This document shows positions 12,934-20,491 of a stretch of 35,764 bases of DNA, piece by piece. This stretch comes from Eubacterium sp. (GTDB taxonomy: Bacteria; Bacillota; Clostridia; Lachnospirales; Lachnospiraceae). Numbering within the stretch: the first letter of the stretch is position 1; each line of letters opens with the position of its first letter. The position numbers and the translations under genes are program-made. The notes beneath the pieces were generated by a model. The model saw nothing but the letters and a program-made list of their open reading frames with translations. It did no database searches and had not been told where the DNA came from. The stretch covers positions 1-35,764 of the forward strand of contig JALEKC010000107.1 in assembly GCA_022769325.1 (NCBI GenBank), written 5' to 3'.

Positions 12934-15018
12934 TTATTTTGCTTTTGCAGCCTCAAGGAATGCATAGAATGATGGTTTTGGATCATTGATGCCCGAACCA
13001 AACAAAAGCGGAATATTGCTTCTCCAGGAGCAGGAGTCAAACAATCCCCAAATGGTCACACCGGTGATTCCTTTTGGATTCACTGTCTTGTCACGATTTA
13101 AGTGTTTTGTGACAATGGTTTCCATAATCGCTTTCATGTAAGCTGCCTGATCTTCCAAATCATTGCTTTCCACTTCGGCATCCAACTCTGTTACCTGAAT
13201 TTCAAGGCCGGTTGCCAGAAATTTATCCAAAGTTTCTGCATAACGCTCAATGGTAGGATTTTCATTTCCGGTCAAATGGCTCTGCATACCGATACCACCA
13301 CAAATCTTCTTGTCTTTATTGATAAACTCAACCAATTCGATAATCTTATCGGTACAATCATATTCATCATAATCATTGTAGAACAAGGTTACTTGATCTT
13401 GAAGATTGCGTTTTTCCAATTCCTCATAAGCAAATTCAAAGGCTTTCTTCACATAAGTCGGCTCCAAATCCATGTCGCCATAGACATCCATCCAACTAGG
13501 AGATGTAGGCTCATTGGTACGATGCACATATTCGTTGGTTACATCCCATGCATATACCAGAGTTCCGGCTTTTCCTGTCAAATCCACCTCTTTATCCATG
13601 ACATGGTTCATTACAGTACGAACGAAGAATTCAAGACGTGCATCCATAATTTCCGGTGTTGTCGCTCCGGAACCGCTGTAATTTTCAGCAAAGAACCAAC
13701 TTGGTGTCTGCTGATGCCACATCAAAGTATGAGCACGCATCTTGATATCATTTTCAGCACAAAATTCCAGGGTCTGATCCACGATATCCAAATTTAACTG
13801 AGGTACCTCATCTTCCGGATAACCCTCCGGGATCACATATCCAAGCGCCTTTGCGTCCTCAACATCAATCAATTTCTTCTGATAGCCACCAAGAACCGTA
13901 TCCGGCTTCATCTCATTTTCAAGGGTGATACTATTGAACTGCTTTTTGATGAAGTTGATGGTATCCTCTTTTCGTAACTGATCCTTCTTGGCACCATATC
14001 CATAGTAGTTGGCACAAGTTCCCATGTACTGGAATATGTCTTTATAGGTATCATAAATACTTGGAAGTGTATTTGGGTCAACTACATCTTTTCCCTTGGA
14101 AGTCTGTGTGATAACCACGGAATCCAGGTAAAAATCTGCTGTCTTACTTCCCGGAACTTCAAAATAAATCAGATAATCCGAGAAAGATGTGGCAATTTCA
14201 ATATCGCCTTCTAATTTTACCCAAGTATCGGATGGTGCTTCTTTTTCAGTAGCAATGGCAGGAAATTCACTTCCTGTCTGAGCGGAACATTTTACTTCCA
14301 CTGTCTCGCCGGACATCTGTTTGATATAAGCACTGACATGATAAGTCGCACCAGGAACGATGGTATTGGTCACATCGATCGCCGCTCCATTCCATGCGTC
14401 GCTACGTCCGGTTACATAAAGACATTTTCCGTCGTAACCATTGTCTGCCTGAGAAACTTTTGACGAACCCCGGGATACAAAATCGTCGGTTCCATTTTCA
14501 AAAGTCGCACTCTTAAAGAGTACCGGTACAAATTCATCCGGATTGGCAGACGCACCCGGTGTCTGTGTTGCCGGTGATACACTTGCACCCGGTGTACTGC
14601 TAGTTCCTGGTGCAGCACTAGCTGTGGAAGACGGATTCTCTTGTGTGTTCTCCGTTTTCTTTGCCGTTACCTTCACCTTCAAAGTCACTTTCTGAACTTT
14701 TTTAACCCCTTTCAAGGTAAATTTCCCGGTGACTTTGGCATTTCCTTCCTTTTTGGCAATAACTTTCACAGCGGTCTTTCCACTTGCTTTGGCAACCGCC
14801 ACTTTTTTATTGCTTGTCGACCATTTCACCTTCTTTATCTTGGCTTTTTTAACACCTGTTACTTTTACTGTCTTTGATTTCTTTTCCACCATTACAATGG
14901 ATTTTTTTGACAATTTAACTTTAGCAGCCGCCTGAGTCGAATCGGCCGGCCCCATCTGAAAAAGCATAGCGGCAGTAAGAACAGCTGCCATCGCTTTACA
15001 CATAGACTTATGTCTCAT
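12934..15018 (-). CDS. Secreted endo-1,4-beta-xylanase, Ig-like + CBM22 + GH10
   Basis: 694 residues from the ATG at 15018, which has AAGGAG 8 bases away; the ATG at 15024 sits too close to it. Signal peptide 1-31; Lys-rich Ig-like domain about 33-120 (VKWSTSNKKVAVAKASGK); Ser/Pro/Thr linker 121-165; CBM22-like domain about 168-305 (FENGTDDFVSRGSS to FYLDSVVIT); GH10 barrel about 320-692. The acid/base E496 lies in WDVTNE and the nucleophile E611 in VTELDAE; RAHTLMWHQQTP and TIWGLFDSCSWR are also typical. It cuts xylan backbones outside the cell. Its start overlaps the stop of the kinase-like gene upstream, so the two are translationally coupled. There is no sortase or S-layer signal. Confidence 0.95.
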   Translation of the reverse strand: MRHKSMCKAMAAVLTAAMLFQMGPADSTQAAAKVKLSKKSIVMVEKKSKTVKVTGVKKAKIKKVKWSTSNKKVAVAKASGKTAVKVIAKKEGNAKVTGKFTLKGVKKVQKVTLKVKVTAKKTENTQENPSSTASAAPGTSSTPGASVSPATQTPGASANPDEFVPVLFKSATFENGTDDFVSRGSSKVSQADNGYDGKCLYVTGRSDAWNGAAIDVTNTIVPGATYHVSAYIKQMSGETVEVKCSAQTGSEFPAIATEKEAPSDTWVKLEGDIEIATSFSDYLIYFEVPGSKTADFYLDSVVITQTSKGKDVVDPNTLPSIYDTYKDIFQYMGTCANYYGYGAKKDQLRKEDTINFIKKQFNSITLENEMKPDTVLGGYQKKLIDVEDAKALGYVIPEGYPEDEVPQLNLDIVDQTLEFCAENDIKMRAHTLMWHQQTPSWFFAENYSGSGATTPEIMDARLEFFVRTVMNHVMDKEVDLTGKAGTLVYAWDVTNEYVHRTNEPTSPSWMDVYGDMDLEPTYVKKAFEFAYEELEKRNLQDQVTLFYNDYDEYDCTDKIIELVEFINKDKKICGGIGMQSHLTGNENPTIERYAETLDKFLATGLEIQVTELDAEVESNDLEDQAAYMKAIMETIVTKHLNRDKTVNPKGITGVTIWGLFDSCSWRSNIPLLFGSGINDPKPSFYAFLEAAKAK

Positions 15019-15020
15019 TT

Positions 15021-15650
15021 TCATTCTCCTTCTTTATGTGAGATTGACTCCACATAATTTTTAATACATTCAACGGTTTTGTCAATTCCGACAAGATCAC
15101 TGCGCAGAACCAAATCATAGTTCATCAAATTGTCCCAGCGTTCTCCGGCATGATATCGATAATAATTACCACGACTCTTATCTTTTTTCGATACAATTTC
15201 ACCGGCTTTTCCCGGCTCCAGCTGATCCACCTCAATGGACCGTGCGATACGAAAATCCAGATTGGCACGGATAAAAATGTTGATTACGTTTTCATAATCC
15301 TTCAATATGTAGTCGGCGCAACGTCCCACGATGACGCAACTGCCTTCTTCTGCCACTTTGCGGATTACATTGGACTGTGCCAGGAAAATACGGTCATCCA
15401 AAGACAATCCCGCAAATCCTGCATCTTGATTGGTAAACACATTCATCCCCATAGCAATGGAATAGAGCAAACTATTGGTCGCTTTATCTTCCACTGTTTC
15501 AAATGCCGCCTCCGAAAATCCCGTTTCCTTTGCCGCCCGGGAGATAATTTCATTATCATAAAAAGGAACATTTAATTGTTCTGCCAGTTTTCTTCCGATT
15601 TCTCGTCCGCCGCTACCATACTGTCTGTTTATTGTAATAATTGTTTTCAT
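15021..15650 (-). CDS. Cytidylate-kinase-like P-loop protein
   Basis: 209 residues. The start MKTIITINRQYGSGGREIG is the P-loop of the family annotated as cytidylate kinase-like (PF13189), common and multi-copy in gut Clostridia. It then has FYDNEIISRAAKETG, and near the middle VIVGRCADYIL, both family features. True substrates are mostly untested; phosphorylation of CMP should not be assumed. It precedes the xylanase gene and overlaps its possible first ATG. A -10 box (15699-15704) lies 50 bases upstream. Confidence 0.85.
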   Translation of the reverse strand: MKTIITINRQYGSGGREIGRKLAEQLNVPFYDNEIISRAAKETGFSEAAFETVEDKATNSLLYSIAMGMNVFTNQDAGFAGLSLDDRIFLAQSNVIRKVAEEGSCVIVGRCADYILKDYENVINIFIRANLDFRIARSIEVDQLEPGKAGEIVSKKDKSRGNYYRYHAGERWDNLMNYDLVLRSDLVGIDKTVECIKNYVESISHKEGE

Positions 15651-15698
15651 GATACCAACCTGCCTTTCTCATGTTATTTGAATTATTTCCTTGTCTAT

Positions 15699-15727
15699 AT
15701 TATACAAAATTCATGGCAAAATTTCTA
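15699..15727 (-). promoter_or_regulatory. Probable promoter of the kinase-like gene and xylanase
   Basis: Perfect TATAAT (15699-15704) with a weak -35 TAGAAA (15722-15727) at 17 bases on the minus strand. The weak -35 would allow activator control. Confidence 0.5.
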
Positions 15728-15751
15728 GTTCTTTTGTAAAAAAAGACACTC

Positions 15752-15779
15752 TTGCCTTATTTTCAAAATGTATTATAAT
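15752..15779 (+). promoter_or_regulatory. Promoter of ridA
   Basis: TTGCCT (15752-15757), 16 bases, TATAAT (15774-15779), about 35 bases before the ridA start. Confidence 0.65.
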
Positions 15780-15815
15780 AGAACTAACAATAAGAAAGGA
15801 TAGAGGTAATATCGT

Positions 15816-16193
15816 ATGAAAAAAATCATTTCAACCCCAAACGCACCTGCTGCCATCGGACCTTATTCTCAAGCCATTGAAGTAAATGGTTTCTTATTTA
15901 CTTCCGGCGTGATTCCCATCGTTCCATCCACCGGTGAATTGGTAGATGGGGGCATCGAAGTTCAGGCTGAGCAAGCGATTGGAAATCTCGCCGCACTCAT
16001 CGAAGCTGCCGGTGCAAAGATTGAAAATACAATTAAGACAACCGTTTTCATAAAAAATATGGAAGATTTCGCAAAAGTAAATGAAATCTATGCCAAATAT
16101 TTTACGACGGATTTTCCTGCACGTTCCTGTGTAGAAGTAGCCCGTCTTCCGAAAGATGTGCTCATTGAAATTGAAGCCATCGTCGAAAAATAA
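15816..16193 (+). CDS. ridA: RidA family reactive intermediate deaminase
   Basis: 125 residues, the usual length. The family hydrolyses the reactive imines/enamines made by PLP enzymes such as threonine dehydratase, releasing ammonia. The conserved R103 in PARSCVEVARLP, which holds the substrate carboxylate, and E118 near the end (IEIEAI) are present, as is the IGPYSQA start. The protein is expected to be a cytosolic trimer. It stands alone, divergent from the kinase-like gene. An imperfect hairpin (about 16218-16245) follows the stop but lacks a clear T run. Confidence 0.95.
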   Translation: MKKIISTPNAPAAIGPYSQAIEVNGFLFTSGVIPIVPSTGELVDGGIEVQAEQAIGNLAALIEAAGAKIENTIKTTVFIKNMEDFAKVNEIYAKYFTTDFPARSCVEVARLPKDVLIEIEAIVEK

Positions 16194-16355
16194 ACCACTT
16201 TATACCACTCTCCATGCGTTGAATTCGTTAAAAACGGAATTAACTAATTTCAGTATAACATAACCTTCCAAAAAAACGCAATAATTATTTAGTTATGGTA
16301 CATACTATCAAAGCTTTATATGTATATTTTGGCATTTTTATTCTATTTGAATGCC

Positions 16356-16384
16356 TTGACAAAGGGCGGAAATCTTGTTATACT
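16356..16384 (+). promoter_or_regulatory. SigA promoter of the SH3b-NlpC/P60 gene
   Basis: TTGACA (16356-16361), 17 bases, TATACT (16379-16384). It implies a 5' leader of about 108 bases. The rest of the 306-base gap (16194-16355) is AT-rich and I see no gene in it. Confidence 0.85.
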
Positions 16385-16393
16385 ACTTTCAAA

Positions 16394-16431
16394 CGTAATA
16401 ATTTTGTAATAAATTCTTAATGTTTTGTAAT
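16394..16431 (+). promoter_or_regulatory. Phased TGTAAT repeats, WalR-like binding site
   Basis: CGTAAT (16394-16399), 5 bases, TGTAAT (16405-16410), 5 bases, CTTAAT (16416-16421), 4 bases, TGTAAT (16426-16431). The first pair matches the WalR (YycF) direct repeat TGTWAH-N5-TGTWAH with one mismatch. The sites lie just after the expected transcription start. Confidence 0.45.
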
Positions 16432-16499
16432 TTTTCAATTTTCAAAAGGGGAAAACGAAAAAAACACAATCATTTTACGATTTAGAATGGAGGATTCGC

Positions 16500-17969
16500 A
16501 TGTATAATAAAAGAATATGGGCTGTATTCTTATGTACAGGTGCTTTGATGACCACAAGCATTTTGGGAGAATCTCTTCCGGCTATGTCCACTACCATGTG
16601 TAGCGAGACAGAGCTTGCCGGGATGTCATACACCTTAGAGCAATTTGTAGATAGTCAGTCTGCGGGAGCTGCCTCGAATCCTGAGGCAATTGTTGCTTTT
16701 GCTGACGAACCGGACGCCACAAACAATGAGGCTGCGCCGGTAACCGATCCCAATGCGGCATCCGGTGCCGCCATTGATCCTGCTGCTGCCACTCCGGAGC
16801 CTGTTGCAGAACCTTCTGCAACACCAAAGCCAAAATCCGAATATGAAAATGTCGGTATCTCCGTCGCAGCAGATTATGTAAACGTTCGTAAAAAGCCAAA
16901 TACGGACAGCAAAGTAGTAGGTAAATTATATCGCGGCAGTGCCGCAAAGATTGTAAAACGAGTTGGCGACTGGGTAAAAATCAAATCCGGTCAGGTGGAA
17001 GGTTACATCATGTCCGATTACCTTGCCATTGGTTACAGTGCCGAGAAAATGGTAGATCGGTTTGGAACGAAAATCGCCACTGTCAACACCGAGACGTTAA
17101 AAGTCCGCGAGGCAAAAAATACAGATTGTGCGGTCTTGACACTGGTTTCCGGGGAAGAGAGTTTTGAAGTTGTCCGGGAAGATAAAGATTGGGTTAAAAT
17201 CATGGTAGATGGAGATACAAAAGGATTTGTCTCCAAAGAATATGTCGATATTACCGTTAAATTTAAAAAAGCGGTATCCATTGAAGAAGAACGCGAAGAG
17301 GCCAGAAAGAAAGCCGCTGCCGAAGCTGCTGCTGCTAGAGCCGAAGCCGAAGCACAGCAACAGCAACAACAGAGTTCTTCCAGTAGTTCTTCCAGTAGTT
17401 CTTCCATTAGTTCTTCCAGCAGCTCAAGTTCTTCCAGCAGCTCAAGTTCAAGCAACGGAAGTTCCAGCCATAAGAGTAGTTCAAGTTCTTCTCATAAGAG
17501 CAGTGGAAGCAGTTCCAACAAATCAAGTGGAAGTTCCTCTGGTAAATCCTCTTCCAAGAGTTCCAGCGGTGGCAACAGTTCCAACGGAGGCGGAGATGTA
17601 ATCGGAAGTGGTGATGGTTCTGCCATCGCATCCTATGCTCTACAATTTGTTGGAAATCCATATGTATATGGTGGTACCAGTTTGACAAACGGTACGGACT
17701 GTTCCGGATTTTCCATGTCCGTATTCCGCAAATTTGGTATTAGCTTACCTCGTACATCCGGTGCCCAATCCGGTGTCGGAAAGAAAATCAGTGTTTCAGA
17801 AGCAAGAGCCGGAGACTTGATTTTCTATGCCAAAAATGGTCATGTCAATCATGTAGCCATTTGTATCGGTGGTGGACGAGTGGTTCATGCAAGTAACCCA
17901 AGTGTAGGCATCACCACAAGCAATATCGGCTATCGTACACCATATTGTGCCCGCCGTATTATCGGATAA
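16500..17969 (+). CDS. Secreted SH3b-SH3b-NlpC/P60 peptidoglycan hydrolase
   Basis: 489 residues with a GGAGGATTCGC ribosome site. Signal peptide about 1-29; acidic Ala/Pro-rich segment 55-115; SH3b domains about 118-177 and 190-250; a helical Glu/Arg/Ala stretch 258-285; six Gln; a Ser-rich linker 292-363; NlpC/P60 domain 372-489. Catalytic C401 (GTDCSGFS), H451 (VNHVAI) and H463 (VVHASNP) form the expected triad. Such enzymes cut the gamma-D-Glu to diamino acid bond of stem peptides during growth or cell separation. The poly-Ser linker is unusually long and encoded by imperfect short repeats. A bidirectional terminator follows. Confidence 0.94.
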   Translation: MYNKRIWAVFLCTGALMTTSILGESLPAMSTTMCSETELAGMSYTLEQFVDSQSAGAASNPEAIVAFADEPDATNNEAAPVTDPNAASGAAIDPAAATPEPVAEPSATPKPKSEYENVGISVAADYVNVRKKPNTDSKVVGKLYRGSAAKIVKRVGDWVKIKSGQVEGYIMSDYLAIGYSAEKMVDRFGTKIATVNTETLKVREAKNTDCAVLTLVSGEESFEVVREDKDWVKIMVDGDTKGFVSKEYVDITVKFKKAVSIEEEREEARKKAAAEAAAARAEAEAQQQQQQSSSSSSSSSSSISSSSSSSSSSSSSSSNGSSSHKSSSSSSHKSSGSSSNKSSGSSSGKSSSKSSSGGNSSNGGGDVIGSGDGSAIASYALQFVGNPYVYGGTSLTNGTDCSGFSMSVFRKFGISLPRTSGAQSGVGKKISVSEARAGDLIFYAKNGHVNHVAICIGGGRVVHASNPSVGITTSNIGYRTPYCARRIIG

Positions 17970-18007
17970 ACCATATCCGTTATATCCTATTATTTCAGAA
18001 TAAAACA

Positions 18008-18051
18008 GATTCCCGGTACACTTCATCCATATCGTGAGTGTATCGGGAATC
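18008..18051. terminator. Bidirectional terminator between the NlpC/P60 gene and the radA unit
   Basis: A 15-base arm GATTCCCGGTACACT (18008-18022) pairs with 18037-18051 with one mismatch. CATTTTTTA follows on the plus strand and TGTTTTATT on the minus strand. Confidence 0.85.
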
Positions 18052-18057
18052 CATTTT

Positions 18058-18492
18058 TTACCAAAAGAGAATCGGAATCAAATATACCGCTCCCGCTAAT
18101 ATGACATTTAAAAACATTGCCAGCGCTCCAAGACCAATTCTTTTTCCTATGCTCTCTGCTTTCAAAAGCCAGGCATTGAGTGCCCAGTCTCCCAATAGGC
18201 AGAGAATCCAAAGGGTATACATGACGGTCCCCTCAATGGTCTCCGCTTCTCCCAGCAAAAGGATGACAATCAGAAGAATCATATTAAAAATCACATATTG
18301 AATCATATGGGGTTTCCATTTGGTAAGAATCACCGTGACGAAGCAGAACATCGCCGTCGCCATGAGATAATAAGCCCCCTGAGACAACAATTTTTCAGAA
18401 CAAACCTGCCAGATAATCCCCGCTATCAGTAAAATCAAGGCAATACCTGCCCGACATCCCGTTGTCAAACGTGCTTCTATTTTTTCAAACAT
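18058..18492 (-). CDS. Hypothetical membrane protein, about five membrane segments
   Basis: 144 residues with hydrophobic segments at about 16-32, 36-56, 64-81, 91-111 and 118-143, joined by short loops with a few charged residues (TKWKP, KAESIGKR). I recognise no family. Its ATG overlaps the radA stop by 8 bases, so it is translated from the same message as radA, with AGGAA just before the start. Co-transcription does not by itself say that the two work together. Confidence 0.7.
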   Translation of the reverse strand: MFEKIEARLTTGCRAGIALILLIAGIIWQVCSEKLLSQGAYYLMATAMFCFVTVILTKWKPHMIQYVIFNMILLIVILLLGEAETIEGTVMYTLWILCLLGDWALNAWLLKAESIGKRIGLGALAMFLNVILAGAVYLIPILFW

Positions 18493-19882
18493 TTCCTGAC
18501 CATTCCTTTCTATTTATCAATTCTCTTATATTGGATATGCCCACCAGTTCTACGGAAGAAAGATCTATATTTTCGCTTTTTTCAATGGCTATTTTATTGG
18601 CAAGGGGCAAAATACATGTCTTATACCCGGTTTTCACAGCCTCGGATACTCGTTTTTCCGCTTGTGGCACCGCTCGCACTTCCCCCACCAGACCAACTTC
18701 ACCAAAAATCACTGTGTGCTCATCCATGGCTCTGCCACTTTGGCTGGATATCAAGGCTGCCACTATAGCCAAATCCAGTGCCGGTTCCGTAATTCGCATA
18801 CCTCCTGCCACATTGACATAGGCGTCACAATCGGATAATTGCATCCCCAGGCGCTTTTCCACCACCGCAATCAACAGATTGACACGGTTGTAATCGGTAC
18901 CGGCAGCTGTCCTGCGAGGCATATTAAAATAAGTATGACACACCAATGCCTGAACTTCGATCATGAAAGAACGGGTTCCCTCAATGGCACATGTAACCAC
19001 AGAGCCCGATTCTCCTATCGGTTTCCCCTGTAACATGTATTCCGAAGGATTGGGGACCTCCACCAGCCCCTGGCCGCGCATTTCAAAAACCCCGATTTCA
19101 TTGGTGGAGCCGAATCGGTTTTTGACCCCGCGCAACATGCGATAGGAAGCCGCTGCATCTCCTTCAAAATACAGTACCGTGTCCACCATATGCTCCAACA
19201 TACGTGGTCCTGCCACATTTCCTTCCTTTGTCACATGTCCCACGATAAAGATTGTAATGCCCTTCTTCTTGGCAATGCGAAGCAAAACCCCCGTGATTTC
19301 CCGCACCTGACTCACACTTCCCGGCGCGGCGTCCACTCCATCATCGTACATCGTCTGAATAGAATCAATGACTGCCACTCGGGGCTGCAAGCTGTCGATA
19401 GCTCCTTCGATGGCCGCAATATTGGTCTCTGCCAAAAGATAAATGGAATCGGAAAAATTGCCAATGCGCTCTCCCCGCATTTTTATTTGCTGCAGCGACT
19501 CCTCGCCGGATACATACAATACCTTCTCCTTTTGGTCTGAAAGATGTTTGCACATTTGCAAAAGCAACGTAGATTTGCCGATTCCCGGATCTCCTCCAAC
19601 TAAAATCAAAGAGCCGGGGACAATCCCTCCTCCCAGCACCCGGTCCAGTTCATGAATACCGATTTGAAGTCGTGGCGTTCTCTCGGTGGAAATCTCACTC
19701 ATCTTGGAAGGTTTTACCAGTTCTCCCACAGGCATCACTTTCTGTTTCCCGCTGGTTGTCTTCACCACCGGCGCTTCTTCTAACGTATTCCAGGCACCGC
19801 ATCCCGGGCATTGTCCCTGCCATTTAGAGGATTCTGTACCACATTCTTTACAATAATAAATCTGTAATTTTTTCTTTGCCAT
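18485..19882 (-). CDS. radA: DNA repair protein RadA/Sms
   Basis: 465 residues, full length. The N-terminal zinc finger (C11, C14, C25, C28) is followed by a RecA-like ATPase with Walker A GDPGIGKST (97-105), the RadA-specific KNRFG motif (254-258), and a C-terminal Lon-protease-like domain (VNVAGGMRITEPALDLA). RadA is a DnaB-like helicase that extends heteroduplex in recombination and helps process branched intermediates. A terminator hairpin lies 26 bases upstream of the start, so its promoter is unclear. The membrane protein gene overlaps its end. Confidence 0.97.
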   Translation of the reverse strand: MAKKKLQIYYCKECGTESSKWQGQCPGCGAWNTLEEAPVVKTTSGKQKVMPVGELVKPSKMSEISTERTPRLQIGIHELDRVLGGGIVPGSLILVGGDPGIGKSTLLLQMCKHLSDQKEKVLYVSGEESLQQIKMRGERIGNFSDSIYLLAETNIAAIEGAIDSLQPRVAVIDSIQTMYDDGVDAAPGSVSQVREITGVLLRIAKKKGITIFIVGHVTKEGNVAGPRMLEHMVDTVLYFEGDAAASYRMLRGVKNRFGSTNEIGVFEMRGQGLVEVPNPSEYMLQGKPIGESGSVVTCAIEGTRSFMIEVQALVCHTYFNMPRRTAAGTDYNRVNLLIAVVEKRLGMQLSDCDAYVNVAGGMRITEPALDLAIVAALISSQSGRAMDEHTVIFGEVGLVGEVRAVPQAEKRVSEAVKTGYKTCILPLANKIAIEKSENIDLSSVELVGISNIRELINRKEWSGNV

Positions 19883-19908
19883 TCCTGCCCCCTATAAGAA
19901 AAAGAGAA

Positions 19909-19949
19909 CGGTGCCATCCCGAACATCTTCGCTTTCCGGTCTGGCACCG
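19909..19949 (-). terminator. Terminator between the conserved small gene and radA
   Basis: CGGTGCCA (19942-19949) pairs with TGGCACCG (19909-19916) with further pairing inside; TTCTCTTTTTCTT follows on the minus strand. Confidence 0.75.
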
Positions 19950-19994
19950 ATTTGTTTTGGTTACGATTCACAGCTTAATATGGTAGTAACTTTT

Positions 19995-20408
19995 TTAACA
20001 TTTAATCACTTTTACAGCTGCCTTCTTCCCTTCGTCTAACTCAATACTGACATTGAGTTTTCCACCAAGATTGGTCTTCATTTTGCCCAGTTCAACCCCT
20101 TCCAAAAGTACTTTGTACTCCTGAGATGGCTCCAATTCCAAAGTAAAACCAAGATCCCCCGCTGCTTCCACAGTAAAGGAAATCTCTTCCCCATCATTCT
20201 TGAAATCCGTCACTGCACTTCCCGGAACAGATTCATATACAAACAGCCCATTTTTCTCAAGTTTGGTAATTTCCTTGAATGTTTTTACTTTGTACAAATC
20301 CCCTTGATATTCAAAATCTGCTTTCTTGGTCTTTGTATCCAAAAGGTAATTTCCAAAGCTCAACGATCCATTGTCTTCCTTTCGGATTAATTCCTCAACA
20401 ACGCTCAT
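19995..20408 (-). CDS. Conserved Lachnospiraceae protein of unknown function
   Basis: 137 residues from the ATG at 20408 (AAGGAGGATAATAAAA site); the open frame upstream overlaps clpC and is not used. The sequence has SFGNYLLDTKTK, QGDLYKVKTFKEITKLEKNG, FVYESVPG, and ends with KMKTNLGGKLNVSIEL. Close relatives in related bacteria are, from memory, sometimes labelled endosialidase, but no sialidase motif is visible and the protein is small and cytosolic, so I do not accept that name. It is mostly beta strand by eye. An extended -10 box lies upstream. Confidence 0.85.
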   Translation of the reverse strand: MSVVEELIRKEDNGSLSFGNYLLDTKTKKADFEYQGDLYKVKTFKEITKLEKNGLFVYESVPGSAVTDFKNDGEEISFTVEAAGDLGFTLELEPSQEYKVLLEGVELGKMKTNLGGKLNVSIELDEGKKAAVKVIKC

Positions 20409-20465
20409 TTTTATTATCCTCCTTGGTCTCTTATATCTCCCATCCAAACAATTTTGTCTATCTCT

Positions 20466-20471
20466 ATTATA
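20466..20471 (-). promoter_or_regulatory. Possible extended -10 promoter
   Basis: Minus strand TGTTATAAT: a perfect -10 with the TG extension but no recognisable -35. It lies between clpC and the conserved small gene. Confidence 0.4.
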
Positions 20472-20491
20472 ACAAAAGTCGACAAAGAATA

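Noticed and set aside
16218-16245. Terminator after ridA
   Set aside because: The hairpin has two bulges and no run of T after it.
17033-17455. Glu/Leu-rich open frame opposite the poly-Ser linker
   Set aside because: It is the mirror of repeated Ser codons, with no start signal.
19995-20408. Endosialidase annotation for the small conserved gene
   Set aside because: No Asp-box or sialidase-like motif, no signal peptide and too small.
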